From contig CAYNLK010000070.1 of NCBI GenBank assembly GCA_964398055.1, positions 1-31,724 on the forward strand: DNA of 31,724 nt, read 5' to 3'. The DNA comes from CAYNLK01 sp964398055. Its GTDB lineage: Bacteria > Chloroflexota > Anaerolineae > 4572-78 > J111. Made by a program: the position numbers and the translations under genes. This document shows positions 23,373-31,097 of the stretch, in pieces (positions within the stretch are counted from its first letter, which is position 1; each line of letters begins with the position of its first letter). Below the pieces are notes generated by a model, which was given only the letters and a program-made list of their open reading frames with translations, was not told the origin of the DNA and made no database searches.

Positions 23373-24344
23373 CTACCCTTTCTTGGCCGCTACAGCGGCG
23401 CGGGCTGCGGCCACGATGTCCTGGGCCGTCAGGTGATATTTCTCCAGCAAATCTTCCGGCTCGCCGGAGTCGGTGTAGGTATCGGCCAGGCCGACAAAGC
23501 GCATCGGCACGGGCTGGCTTTGGGCTACAATTCGGGCGATGTTACTGCCCATGCCGCCGTGGATGAAATGCTCTTCGGCGGTCACAATGGCGCCCGTGTC
23601 GCGAGCGGCAGCGACAATGGCGGCTTCGTCCAGTGGCCTGACGGTGTGCATATCCACGACCCGCGCCTCGATGCCTTCCCTCGCCAGCAGCACCGCCGCG
23701 TCGAGGCTGGCCGCGACCATCAAGCCGCAGCCGATAATCGTTACATCACCGCCTTGGCGGACCACGTTGGCCCGGCCAATTTCAAAGGGACAGTCGCCGT
23801 CAGGATAGATGTGCGGCATGGCCACCCGGCTGGAGCGCAGATAGACCGGCCCCACATGTTTCGCCGCAGCCCGGACCGCCTGGTGCATCGAGGCTGGGTC
23901 GCCGGGCACCAGGATGACAAAGGTGGGCATAGTGCCGACCAGGGCCAAATCCTCCGGAGCCATCGCCGTGGCCCCGTCCTTGCCCAGGGTAATCCCGCCG
24001 TGGCTGCCCAATACTTTCACATTCAGGTTGGCGATAGCCACCGAAACCCGCAACTGGTCGTAGCCGTTGGCCAGGATAAAGGCGGCCAGGCTGGAAGCAA
24101 AGGGGATGTAACCGCACGAGGCCAGGCCGGCGGCGATGCTGACCATATTGCTCTCGGCAATACCGATATTATAGAAACGGTCAGGAAACTCCTGGCGCAC
24201 CCCTTTAGTGTAGGTTGTCGAGGAGAGGTCGCCGTCCAGAATGACGACTTTGTCGTTGTGACGGCACAGCTCGAGGATGGCATCGCCAAAGACCTCCCGC
24301 ATGCGTTTGGCCGGTTTGAGGCCGGCCAGCTCACCTAATTGCAT
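23373..24344 (-). CDS. Transketolase, C-terminal subunit
   Basis: The 323-residue protein carries the pyrimidine-binding and C-terminal domains of transketolase. The catalytic Glu lies in YNIGIAESNMVSIAAGLA (~113). SHGGITLGKDGATAMAPEDLALVGTMP (~165-191) is the typical loop, and the C-terminal domain follows from ~195. It acts in the cytoplasm with the N-subunit encoded upstream, which it overlaps by 10 bp. Split transketolases are common in some bacteria and in specialised sugar pathways. Confidence 0.92.
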   Translation of the reverse strand: MQLGELAGLKPAKRMREVFGDAILELCRHNDKVVILDGDLSSTTYTKGVRQEFPDRFYNIGIAESNMVSIAAGLASCGYIPFASSLAAFILANGYDQLRVSVAIANLNVKVLGSHGGITLGKDGATAMAPEDLALVGTMPTFVILVPGDPASMHQAVRAAAKHVGPVYLRSSRVAMPHIYPDGDCPFEIGRANVVRQGGDVTIIGCGLMVAASLDAAVLLAREGIEARVVDMHTVRPLDEAAIVAAARDTGAIVTAEEHFIHGGMGSNIARIVAQSQPVPMRFVGLADTYTDSGEPEDLLEKYHLTAQDIVAAARAAVAAKKG

Positions 24345-25174
24345 AATAGTTCCTCCCGGGCTTTTTCGGCTTGTTGGGGGCTGAGGGCTTTGCCGTGGAA
24401 GGTGTAATCGGCTTCCACAAACGACACGCCTTTACCCTTGACGGTGTGGGCAATGACGACCGACGGCTGCCCTTTGATTCCCCGCGCCGCGGTCAAAGTC
24501 TCGATCAAAGCTTGAATATCGTGGCCGTCCACTTCGGCCACGCGCCAGCCAAAGGCGCGCCACTTGTCGGCAAATGGCTCTAGCGACATCTCCCGGCTGA
24601 TCGGTCCGCTTTCCTGGTATTTGTTGTAATCGACAATGGCAGTCAGGTTGTCTATCTTGAAATGGGCGGCCGACATCGCCGCTTCCCAAATTTGACCCTC
24701 CTGGCACTCGCCATCGCCCAGCAAAACATAAATGTGATAGTTCAGCTTACTCAGCCGGCCGGCCAAGGCGTGACCTATTCCCACCGAGATGCCTTTACCA
24801 AGCGAACCAGAGGTTGTTTCGATGCCGGGCAACTTGTGCTGCACCGGATGGCCCTCGGCCCGGCGGTTGACCGTACGCAGGCCCTCCAGTTCGGCCCGGT
24901 CGAAGTAGCCGGCGTTGGCCAGCACCGTGTAGAAGATCGGGGCAGCGTGTCCCTTGCTGAGGATGAAGCGGTCTCGCTCCGGCCAGTCCGGCTGGTCGGG
25001 GCGATAGCGCAAGACCCCGCCAAAGTAGAGGGCCGTGAGAATCTCGACGGCAGAATATGAACTTGACACGTGCCCCGAAGCGACCCTGGTGGTAACATCC
25101 AGGACTTCGAGTCGAAGTTGGCGAGCCTTTTCTTGCAAGGCTTGTGGATCGGTGATGATGATTTTATCAGGCAT
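24335..25174 (-). CDS. Transketolase, N-terminal subunit
   Basis: The 279-residue protein is the thiamine-diphosphate-binding half of a split transketolase. The diphosphate/Mg motif GDGECQEGQIWEA (~153-165) ends in IVDYNKYQ. FILSKGHAAPIFYTVLA (~70-86) and GHPVQHKLPGIETTSGSLGKGISVGIGHA hold the substrate and cofactor histidines. The ATG has AAGGAGA close upstream. It is the first of three genes (with the C-subunit and the SAF dehydrogenase). It would shuttle two-carbon units among sugar phosphates; a specialised acceptor is possible. Confidence 0.93.
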   Translation of the reverse strand: MPDKIIITDPQALQEKARQLRLEVLDVTTRVASGHVSSSYSAVEILTALYFGGVLRYRPDQPDWPERDRFILSKGHAAPIFYTVLANAGYFDRAELEGLRTVNRRAEGHPVQHKLPGIETTSGSLGKGISVGIGHALAGRLSKLNYHIYVLLGDGECQEGQIWEAAMSAAHFKIDNLTAIVDYNKYQESGPISREMSLEPFADKWRAFGWRVAEVDGHDIQALIETLTAARGIKGQPSVVIAHTVKGKGVSFVEADYTFHGKALSPQQAEKAREELLCN

Positions 25175-25237
25175 AAGATCTCCTTGTTCAAAAAATTTTG
25201 TTACTGCTCAGGTTTTTTCAACATGATATTGAACAGT

Positions 25238-25295
25238 TGGAGTCGAGGCTTTAGCCGGTAATTTAGCCCTGGAACCGGCTGAAGCCTCGACTCCA
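25238..25295. repeat. 21-bp-arm intergenic inverted repeat
   Basis: Arms at 25238-25258 and 25275-25295 pair over 21 positions with one T-G wobble and a 16-nt loop. The core is AGTCGAGGCT / AGCCTCGACT. No T-run follows directly. It lies in the 278-bp gap between the PfkB and transketolase genes, which also holds a looser inverted repeat (25350-25358 with 25410-25418). I see no gene in this gap. Confidence 0.75.
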
Positions 25296-25452
25296 GTGGT
25301 ATACATTTTTCCCCGGTGTTCAAAATGTTATTGACCCTTACACTTTTTGGCCGGGATTAGTGGATGAGGGGATTTTTTGACAATATTTTTCCCCCGCTTC
25401 GCGTCTCCCAATCCCGGCAAGTTTTGGCACATTTAACAAATAGTCTGCCCAG

Positions 25453-26409
25453 TTACACGATTTTCAAGAATTCTTCCACCGCGGCGGCCGTCGGCAAGGA
25501 GGGGATAACGCCCAATTTCAAGGCGGTCAGCGCGCCGACGGCGTTGGCATAGCGCAGAACCTGGCGCAGTCGCGCCGCCGTAAGCTGAGCTTGCCAATCG
25601 CCGCCCTGAATGAATTGCCAGTGCAACCCGGCGATGAAGGCATCGCCGCAGCCGGTCGCATCGACCGTGTCGACAGTGAAGGCGGGCACATAATCTCCCC
25701 CCTCGGCGGTCTGGAAATAACTACCGCCCGGCCCCAGGGTGACGACAATCAGACGGGGGCCGTATGCCAACAGGGTTTTGGCGCTCTCCTCCGGCCTGGC
25801 CTGGCCAGTCAGCAAAGCCAACTCGCCCTCGTTGATCTTCAACAGATCGACGCGTGGAATGGTGGCCATCACTCGTGCGTAAGCGGCTTCCCGGCTCCAC
25901 AACTTGGAACGGTAATTCACATCAAACGAGATCAGCGCGCCGGCGGCTTTGGCGATTTCAACCGCCGCCAGCGTGGCGCTGCGGCTTGGCTCTTCGATCA
26001 GGCTGAGCGAGCCAAAGTGAAAGACTTTGGCGCTTTGCAACAGCGCCCGGTCAAGCTCCTCGGCCCGCAGCCGGGTATCTGCGCCGGGGTTGCGATAAAA
26101 GACGATATCGTAGGAGTTCACGTCCGGCATGGCCAGAAAGGCCATGGTGGTGCGGGCCTCAGCGTCAAAGCGCATGCCGTCAATGTTCACCCCCTCCTGC
26201 TTGAGCACACCGGCCAAAAAGTGACCAAAATCTTCGTCGCCCACCTTGCCGATGAAGGCGCTCTGCGCGCCCAACCGGGCCGCGGCCACAGCCACATTGG
26301 CCGGCGCGCCGCCGGGCTTGGGTCGAAAGGCCGATACTTCGGTCAACTTCTTACCGACTTCGGCCGGGAACATATCGATTAAGAGTTCACCCAGGCAAAC
26401 GATATCCAC
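25453..26409 (-). CDS. PfkB family sugar kinase, fructokinase-like
   Basis: The 318-residue kinase has both PfkB signatures: GGAPANVAVAAARLG (~33-47) and DTVDATGCGDAFIAGL (~244-259), with the catalytic Asp in GCGDAF. The sequence MDIVCLGELLIDMFP, the VGDEDFG segment and FHFGSLSLIEEPSR resemble fructokinase and related ketose kinases. The start is GTG with a GGAGG about 13 bp upstream, which is far. It probably phosphorylates a ketose delivered by the TIM-barrel enzymes; whether fructose or another sugar cannot be told. It is the only sugar kinase in the window. Confidence 0.88.
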   Translation of the reverse strand: MDIVCLGELLIDMFPAEVGKKLTEVSAFRPKPGGAPANVAVAAARLGAQSAFIGKVGDEDFGHFLAGVLKQEGVNIDGMRFDAEARTTMAFLAMPDVNSYDIVFYRNPGADTRLRAEELDRALLQSAKVFHFGSLSLIEEPSRSATLAAVEIAKAAGALISFDVNYRSKLWSREAAYARVMATIPRVDLLKINEGELALLTGQARPEESAKTLLAYGPRLIVVTLGPGGSYFQTAEGGDYVPAFTVDTVDATGCGDAFIAGLHWQFIQGGDWQAQLTAARLRQVLRYANAVGALTALKLGVIPSLPTAAAVEEFLKIV

Positions 26410-26457
26410 TGTGTATGTCGTGCCTCCTCAAAAGTGTGTAGCGGAGTGATTGGTTAT

Positions 26458-26516
26458 GGGAGATTGGGGATGGGAGATTGGCGAAAAATTACTAATCTCC
26501 CAATCTCTAATCTCCC
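26458..26516. repeat. Imperfect inverted repeat, second copy of dispersed element
   Basis: The left arm 26458-26481 (GGGAGATT, GGGGAT, GGGAGATTGG) pairs imperfectly with 26494-26516. The 21 bases at 26494-26514 are the reverse complement of 10706-10726. The element fills the gap between the PfkB gene and the next TIM-barrel gene. Confidence 0.7.
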
Positions 26517-26520
26517 TTCT

Positions 26521-27501
26521 CTACTTGCCACCCAACATGCGCCGCATCAGTTGGGAAATCTTGATGGCGTCGGAGGTTTGGAAACATTCTCGCAGTTCTT
26601 CACGGGGCACCCGCTCCACCAGTTCCAGGGCAAAATGGAGATTGCGAATACTTTCTTCGATGGCCTTTTCCGGCGGCTCCCGGTAGGGGAACAAGTCCAG
26701 GCCGTACCAACCATCGTAACCCCACTCATCAAGCCAGAACATCGCCTCGACCGTCTCCCACAGGTTGACCGTGCCCACAATCACGTCATCGTCGAACAGT
26801 TTCCAGTTGTCGTTCCAATGGGTGTGGAACAGTTTGCCGTAGCGGCAGGCCAACGCAATAGACTCGGCCAGATTTTCCTGCATCATAAAGGCGTGGCCCA
26901 TGTCGATGTTGATGCCAAAATTGGGCCGGTTGATTTCGTTGATGATGGTCATACAATGGCCAATGGTCGGCAGCATGATGTGGGTGCGCGGTTCAAACGC
27001 CTTGTACTCCAAAACAATTTTTTGCGTTGGCATGTATTCCACCCAGGCCGCCAACCCTTCGACCAAGTTATCCAGCCGCTGGCGGTGATCGATCTGGAAC
27101 GGATAATCGTAGCCGTCCTGGGCCGGCCAGTAGACCATCACCTCAGCTTCCATGTACTGGGCCAGGTCGGTCGTCCGCTTGGCCAGGTCGAGCGCCTGTT
27201 GGCGCAGTTTGGGATCGGGATTGCTGAACTGGCCGAATTTCCAGCGGGGATCGATCCACAGGTGCGGGCAGAATTGCACAATTTTCATACCCAGGTCGTC
27301 GGCCAACTTCTTCAAATCCTTGTAGTTGGCGTCGGTCACCTCCGAGGGGTAGTGCATTTCCAGGCCGCCCACGCCCGGCACCGCGGCCGCCAACCTGAAA
27401 CGCTCCTCGATGGTCGTATCGGGGCGATAGCCCTGTTTGACAAATCGGTCGCTGGTCGCGCCCAGAAACCAAATACCGGCTGATACTTTGAGTTGTTTCA
27501 T
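26521..27501 (-). CDS. Xylose-isomerase-like TIM-barrel protein
   Basis: I use the ATG at 27501 (326 residues), with GGAGG 7 bp upstream; the open frame's extra 22 residues run through a repeat and are unlikely. The protein is a PF01261-type TIM barrel. Likely metal ligands are Glu in IVLEYKAFEPR, Asp and His in INIDMGHAF, His in FHTHWNDN, the acidic FDDD and Asp in YGLDLFPYREPP. This set is closer to aldose isomerases than to AP endonucleases. It follows the GntR regulator gene and precedes the PfkB kinase gene, suggesting an isomerase-kinase pair. The sugar is unknown. Confidence 0.8.
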   Translation of the reverse strand: MKQLKVSAGIWFLGATSDRFVKQGYRPDTTIEERFRLAAAVPGVGGLEMHYPSEVTDANYKDLKKLADDLGMKIVQFCPHLWIDPRWKFGQFSNPDPKLRQQALDLAKRTTDLAQYMEAEVMVYWPAQDGYDYPFQIDHRQRLDNLVEGLAAWVEYMPTQKIVLEYKAFEPRTHIMLPTIGHCMTIINEINRPNFGINIDMGHAFMMQENLAESIALACRYGKLFHTHWNDNWKLFDDDVIVGTVNLWETVEAMFWLDEWGYDGWYGLDLFPYREPPEKAIEESIRNLHFALELVERVPREELRECFQTSDAIKISQLMRRMLGGK

Positions 27502-27522
27502 TGGGTAACCTCCATAAAAAGT

Positions 27523-27578
27523 TATTGCGTGGTGCGTGCTGCGTGACCAATTAAACATAACACGCAATACGCAACACG
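27523..27578. repeat. Inverted repeat of TGCGTG units
   Basis: The left arm (27523-27545) holds three degenerate copies of a TGCGTG-type word, and the right arm (27561-27578, CACGCAATACGCAACACG) carries their complement. It lies in the gap between the GntR gene and the TIM-barrel gene, directly upstream of the latter's ribosome site. Confidence 0.6.
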
Positions 27579-27623
27579 GAACAAAAAAGTGACAATATGG
27601 AATCTTTTTAGACTATCTCCACT

Positions 27624-28355
27624 CTAATCCCGCAGCTCATTATAGAGCGCATACCGATCGCCGCGGTGGTACAACCGCAGAAACTCGATGGGGATATTCT
27701 GGTCCGAATAGGAGACCCGCTCGATGTAGAGCAACGCGGCTCGGGGCGAGATCGACAGTTTTTGGGCCAACCTGGCCGGGGCCGCGATGGCTCGAATGAC
27801 CTGCCTGGCCCGCACCGGGCGAATCCCATAATCTTGGTCGAGGACCTGGGTTAAGGGAATTTGGGCGTAATCATACTTCAACACCCCGGGACAATAGCGG
27901 TGGACCAGATGCGACTCCTCAATGCTCATCGGCTCGCCATCGGCCAGACGTAACCGCTCCAGGCGGACCAACTCTTCACCGACGTCGATTTGCAGCTTTT
28001 CAGCGATCTCAGCCGGAGCCGGGATCAGGCCGGCCGAGAGAATCTCCGTGTCCGGTCGAAAACCGCGCTGGCGCATATCCTCGGTGAAGCTGATGATCCG
28101 GCTCAAACCCTGCTCTACCGTAGGATGGGCCACAAATGTGCCTCGCCCGCGCTGCCGGTAGATCAAACCATCGTTGACCAGCGCCTCGAGGGCCTGGCGC
28201 ACGGTAATGCGGCTCACCTGAAACTGCTCGATCAACTCCGTTTCCGAGGGCAGCATGTCGCCCGGCTGCCACTCACCCCGCACAATATTGCTGCGCAGAA
28301 TCTCGTAGAGTTGGTGGTAAATTGGTAGTTTGCTGGCGCGGACGATTGCGTTCAT
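27624..28355 (-). CDS. GntR family regulator, HutC/UTRA subfamily
   Basis: The 243-residue protein has an N-terminal winged helix (~10-75, PSETELIEQFQVSRITVRQALEALVNDGLIYRQRGRGTFV) and a C-terminal UTRA ligand domain (~97-238, ending LRLYHRGDRYALYNEL). HutC-type members sense small metabolites, often sugar phosphates. I see no good ribosome site before the ATG; a run of GGGAGTA repeats sits there instead. It lies between a Gfo/Idh/MocA gene and a TIM-barrel gene and probably controls part of the 22086-30825 region, perhaps via the AT-only palindrome at 29622-29641. Confidence 0.92.
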   Translation of the reverse strand: MNAIVRASKLPIYHQLYEILRSNIVRGEWQPGDMLPSETELIEQFQVSRITVRQALEALVNDGLIYRQRGRGTFVAHPTVEQGLSRIISFTEDMRQRGFRPDTEILSAGLIPAPAEIAEKLQIDVGEELVRLERLRLADGEPMSIEESHLVHRYCPGVLKYDYAQIPLTQVLDQDYGIRPVRARQVIRAIAAPARLAQKLSISPRAALLYIERVSYSDQNIPIEFLRLYHRGDRYALYNELRD

Positions 28356-28363
28356 AATCTATC

Positions 28364-28405
28364 GGGAGTAGGGAGTAGGGAGTAGGGAGTAGGGAGTAGG
28401 GATTA
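28364..28405. repeat. Tandem 7-bp repeat (GGGAGTA)
   Basis: Five perfect GGGAGTA units (28364-28398) are followed by one GGGATTA variant (28399-28405). The array lies in the 76-bp gap directly upstream of the GntR start codon. It can pair with the TTACTCCTTACTCCCT stretch at 28425-28440. Confidence 0.9.
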
Positions 28406-28431
28406 GGGAACATGAAGCCTCCTCTTACTCC

Positions 28432-29577
28432 TTACTCCCTCCCCACCTTCACCCACTGACCGCTTGCAGCCGACTGGCTCAAGGCCTCCAGTACGGCCTG
28501 ATTTTGCACCCCAACCGAGAAGTCGGGATCGCACGGTTTGTCCTGCTCGATGGCCAAGAGGAAATCGGCCACCTGATGGATGTGGGACTCTTCCCAGCCC
28601 AGGATATGGCCGGGCGGCCACCAGGCGCTCACGTAAGGATGCTGGCCGTTGGTCACGCTGATGGTCCGCCAGCCCTGCTGTTCCACCGGATCATCTTTGA
28701 GAAACAGTTCCAGCTCATTCATCCGCTCCAGGTTGAAAGCAAGGGAACCTTTGGAACCGTTGACTTCCCAGGAATTGTAATTCAGCCGGCCCGTGGCCAG
28801 GCGCGTCCCTTCAAAAACGCCGGTAGCGCCATTCTCAAAGCGGGTCAGGAAAGCAAAGCAGTCGTCCACCGTGACCTGGCCCTTTTGGGCGGAACCGGTG
28901 GCGCTCAGGCCGGTCATCTCAGCCGGCAGGGGGCGCTCCTTGATAAAGGTCTTGGCCGTGCCGGTGACCTCGGCAATCGGACCGACCAAATAATGGGCCA
29001 GGTCGATGATGTGCGAGGCCAGGTCGCCGATGGCGCCGGTGCCGGCAATGCGTTTATCGAGCCGCCAGACCAGCGGAAATTCGGGATCGACGATCCAATC
29101 CTGGTTGTAAACCGCCCGCCAGTGATAGATTTGGCCGATGTGGCCGTTAGCGATGATCTGCTTGGCCAGGGCGATCGCCGGCACGCGACGATAGTTGAAG
29201 CCGATCTGGTGTTTGACGCCGGCTTTGACCGCCTCAGCGTGCATCTCTTTAGCTTCAGCCAGACTCATCGCCATCGGTTTTTCCAGGAGGATATGTTTGC
29301 CGGCCTGCACCGCGGCCACAGTGATGGCGCAGTGGCTGTCGTTTGGCGTGCCGATATCAATGGCGTCGATGTCGGCCCGTTCCACCAGCTTGCGCCAGTC
29401 GGTCTCGTAACTCTGCCAGCCGTGTTTTTGAGCAAAGGCGGCCACCGCCGCCTCGTCCCGGCCGCACACCGCCGCCAATTCCACCGGCCCTTTGATACCG
29501 AAAAAATAGGGAGCGGTACGATAGGCGTGGGAGTGAGCCTTGCCCATAAATTTGTAGCCCACCATGCCAATTCTCAT
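28432..29577 (-). CDS. Gfo/Idh/MocA family oxidoreductase
   Basis: I choose the ATG at 29577 (381 residues), 8 bp after AAGGAGG; an upstream ATG at 29601 precedes the ribosome site and is unlikely. The Rossmann motif is GMVGYKFMGKAHSHAY. The catalytic motif GKHILLEKPMAMS is intact, as is GAIGDLASHIIDLAHYLVG, with the family's Asp and His. The KAHSHAY start resembles members acting on sugars or inositols. It lies upstream of the GntR gene and is divergent from the TIM-barrel gene at 29776, a pairing often seen when an oxidoreductase and an isomerase act on the same sugar. Confidence 0.9.
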   Translation of the reverse strand: MRIGMVGYKFMGKAHSHAYRTAPYFFGIKGPVELAAVCGRDEAAVAAFAQKHGWQSYETDWRKLVERADIDAIDIGTPNDSHCAITVAAVQAGKHILLEKPMAMSLAEAKEMHAEAVKAGVKHQIGFNYRRVPAIALAKQIIANGHIGQIYHWRAVYNQDWIVDPEFPLVWRLDKRIAGTGAIGDLASHIIDLAHYLVGPIAEVTGTAKTFIKERPLPAEMTGLSATGSAQKGQVTVDDCFAFLTRFENGATGVFEGTRLATGRLNYNSWEVNGSKGSLAFNLERMNELELFLKDDPVEQQGWRTISVTNGQHPYVSAWWPPGHILGWEESHIHQVADFLLAIEQDKPCDPDFSVGVQNQAVLEALSQSAASGQWVKVGRE

Positions 29578-29621
29578 TGCGCCATCCTCCTTGATTGTCA
29601 TTTGATTTGCCGAATAAACAT

Positions 29622-29641
29622 TATAATATTATAATATTATA
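29622..29641. promoter_or_regulatory. 20-bp AT-only perfect palindrome in divergent promoter region
   Basis: The 20 bases are made of TATAATAT-type units and read the same on both strands. They lie 45 bp from the minus-strand oxidoreductase start and 134 bp from the plus-strand isomerase start. They contain -10-like TATAAT words on both strands and could be overlapping promoters or a GntR operator. Confidence 0.55.
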
Positions 29642-29673
29642 TATTAGTCAAATTGCAGGTTAACCTCGTTTGA

Positions 29674-29726
29674 CCTCGTTCCCAAACTCAGTTTGGGAAC
29701 GAGGCCAACTAAGTTTGGGAACGAGG
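29674..29726. repeat. Hairpin with duplicated right arm
   Basis: CCTCGTTCCCAAAC (29674-29687) pairs perfectly with GTTTGGGAACGAGG at 29691-29704 (3-nt loop). The same right arm recurs at 29713-29726, so two alternative hairpins are possible. The repeated block is 18 bp (29691-29708 and 29713-29730). Short ATTCACC words follow up to the ribosome site of the next gene. Confidence 0.8.
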
Positions 29727-29775
29727 CCAATTCACCATTCATAATTCACCATTCACCATTCTTAAGGAGTGAACC

Positions 29776-30825
29776 ATGCCAAAAATGAAAGGTCCCGCTA
29801 TTTTTTTGGCCCAATTTCTCCGGGATGAAGCGCCCTACAATAACATCGACAATATCGGCCGGTGGGTCGCCGGTCTGGGCTACAAAGGCGTGCAAATCCC
29901 CACCTGGGATGGCCGGGTCTTTGACCTGGATCAGGCCGCGACCTCCAAAAGTTATTGTGATGAGTACAAGGGCAAACTGGTCGAGATGGGGCTGGCACCG
30001 ACCGAACTGGCCGGCTACCTGGCCGGCCAGATTTTGGCCGTCCACCCGGCCTATGAGGTCATGTTCGAGGCGTTTCACCCCAAAGGTCTGCGCGGCGAGG
30101 CCCGGACCGAGTGGGCCGCCGGCCAGTTGAAGAAATGCGTCCAGGCGTCGGTGCATATGGGCACCGAGGTCATTCCGGTGCTATCCGGCAGCTTTGCCTG
30201 GCACATGGTCTATCCCTGGCCGCAACGCCCGGAGGGGATCATTGACGAAGCCTTCAAGGAGCTGGCCAAACGCTGGCGGCCCATCCTGGACCTGGCCCAC
30301 GATAACGGCAAAGTTATTGCCTACGAGCTGCATCCCGGCTCCGATATCTACGACGGGGCTACCTACGAGATGTTCCTGGATTACACCGATAACCACCCCG
30401 CCGCCTGCCTCAACTACGACCCCAGCCACTTTTTATTGCAGCAACTGGATTACCTGGATTTCATCAAACGGTACGGCGAGCGGATCAAAGGTTTCCACGT
30501 GAAGGACGCCGAATTCCGGCCGGATGGTCGGGTGGGGGTGTACGGCGGCTACCAGGGTTGGGCCAGGCGAGCCGGCCGCTTCCGCTCGTTGGGCGACGGC
30601 CAGGTCGATTTCAAGCGGGTCTTCACCCTGCTCACCGAGGCCGGCTTCGACGGTTGGGCCGTGCTGGAGTGGGAATGTTGCGTGAAGAGTCCGGAACAGG
30701 GTGCCGCCGAGGGCGCGCCCTTCATTACCGGCCACATCATCGAAACAACTGCGGTCGCCTTCGACGACTTTGCCGGAGCCGCCACCGACGTGGCCCGCAA
30801 CCGGGAGATTTTGGGGTTGGCGTAG
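29776..30825 (+). CDS. Sugar phosphate isomerase/epimerase-like TIM barrel
   Basis: The 349-residue protein is a PF01261/COG1082 TIM barrel. Likely ligands are Glu in IAYELHPGSDIYDG, Asp and His in NYDPSHFLLQQ, His and Asp in FHVKDAEF and Glu in AVLEWECC. It resembles the 334-residue protein at 9647-10651 and probably shares ancestry with it. AAGGAG lies 7 bp before the ATG. It is transcribed away from the Gfo/Idh/MocA gene, and the two may act on one substrate. It is the only plus-strand gene of the sugar locus. Substrate unknown. Confidence 0.84.
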   Translation: MPKMKGPAIFLAQFLRDEAPYNNIDNIGRWVAGLGYKGVQIPTWDGRVFDLDQAATSKSYCDEYKGKLVEMGLAPTELAGYLAGQILAVHPAYEVMFEAFHPKGLRGEARTEWAAGQLKKCVQASVHMGTEVIPVLSGSFAWHMVYPWPQRPEGIIDEAFKELAKRWRPILDLAHDNGKVIAYELHPGSDIYDGATYEMFLDYTDNHPAACLNYDPSHFLLQQLDYLDFIKRYGERIKGFHVKDAEFRPDGRVGVYGGYQGWARRAGRFRSLGDGQVDFKRVFTLLTEAGFDGWAVLEWECCVKSPEQGAAEGAPFITGHIIETTAVAFDDFAGAATDVARNREILGLA

Positions 30826-30875
30826 GGAACCAACCTGAACCACGATAGCTACGAAAAAACGGGACTATTCAGCTT

Positions 30876-30946
30876 CACAGAGCCACGCAGAGATAGCCCA
30901 GAGCTTCACGGAGAAAGGCTTTCAAAATCTCTGTACATCCTCTGTG
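30876..30946. repeat. Nested CACAGAG/CAGAGAT inverted repeats
   Basis: CACAGAG (30876-30882) pairs with CTCTGTG (30940-30946), and inside it CAGAGAT (30888-30894) pairs with ATCTCTG (30927-30933). This fills the first part of the 272-bp gap after the TIM-barrel gene. I see no gene in the gap. Confidence 0.5.
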
Positions 30947-30991
30947 CTTCTCGGTGATCCGAGCTTTTATCCGAATAATTACGAAAAAACA

Positions 30992-31021
30992 GAAAACCCC
31001 TCGCTTCGGTGAGGGGCTTTC
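30992..31021. terminator. Intrinsic terminator with UUCG tetraloop
   Basis: CCCCTCGC (30997-31004), loop TTCG and GTGAGGGG (31009-31016) form an 8-bp stem extended by GAAA/TTTC after one mismatch. An A-rich flank on the left gives a T-run on the minus strand; the plus-strand tail is CTTTCTATT. It probably ends the transcript of the upstream TIM-barrel gene and insulates the toxin-antitoxin pair. Confidence 0.8.
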
Positions 31022-31035
31022 TATTGCGCCGGGCT

Positions 31036-31064
31036 TTGGCGCAGCCGGGTGGACGGGTTATAAT
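31036..31064 (+). promoter_or_regulatory. Promoter of the DUF104/PIN pair
   Basis: TTGGCG (31036-31041) and a perfect TATAAT (31059-31064) are separated by 17 bp. They lie just after the terminator and about 34 bp before the antitoxin start codon. Confidence 0.7.
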
Positions 31065-31097
31065 ATCGCCAGTAAGTGTAATTGACGAGGTGAAGCG

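Noticed and set aside
22932..24338. 468-codon open frame on the plus strand
   Set aside because: It is antisense to the SAF dehydrogenase and transketolase C-subunit genes, both with clear motifs. Its His/Gly/Arg-rich translation resembles no family and there is no ribosome site.
25217..25233. TTCAA-N7-TTGAA short palindrome before the transketolase N-subunit gene
   Set aside because: It has five-base arms only and no second copy seen; too weak to call an operator.
26434..27483. 349-codon open frame on the plus strand
   Set aside because: Antisense to the TIM-barrel gene with clear metal-ligand motifs; it starts inside a repeat and has no recognisable domain.
28504..29634. 376-codon open frame on the plus strand
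   Set aside because: Antisense to the intact Gfo/Idh/MocA gene; GC-rich codon bias opens the opposite frame, and no motif is seen.
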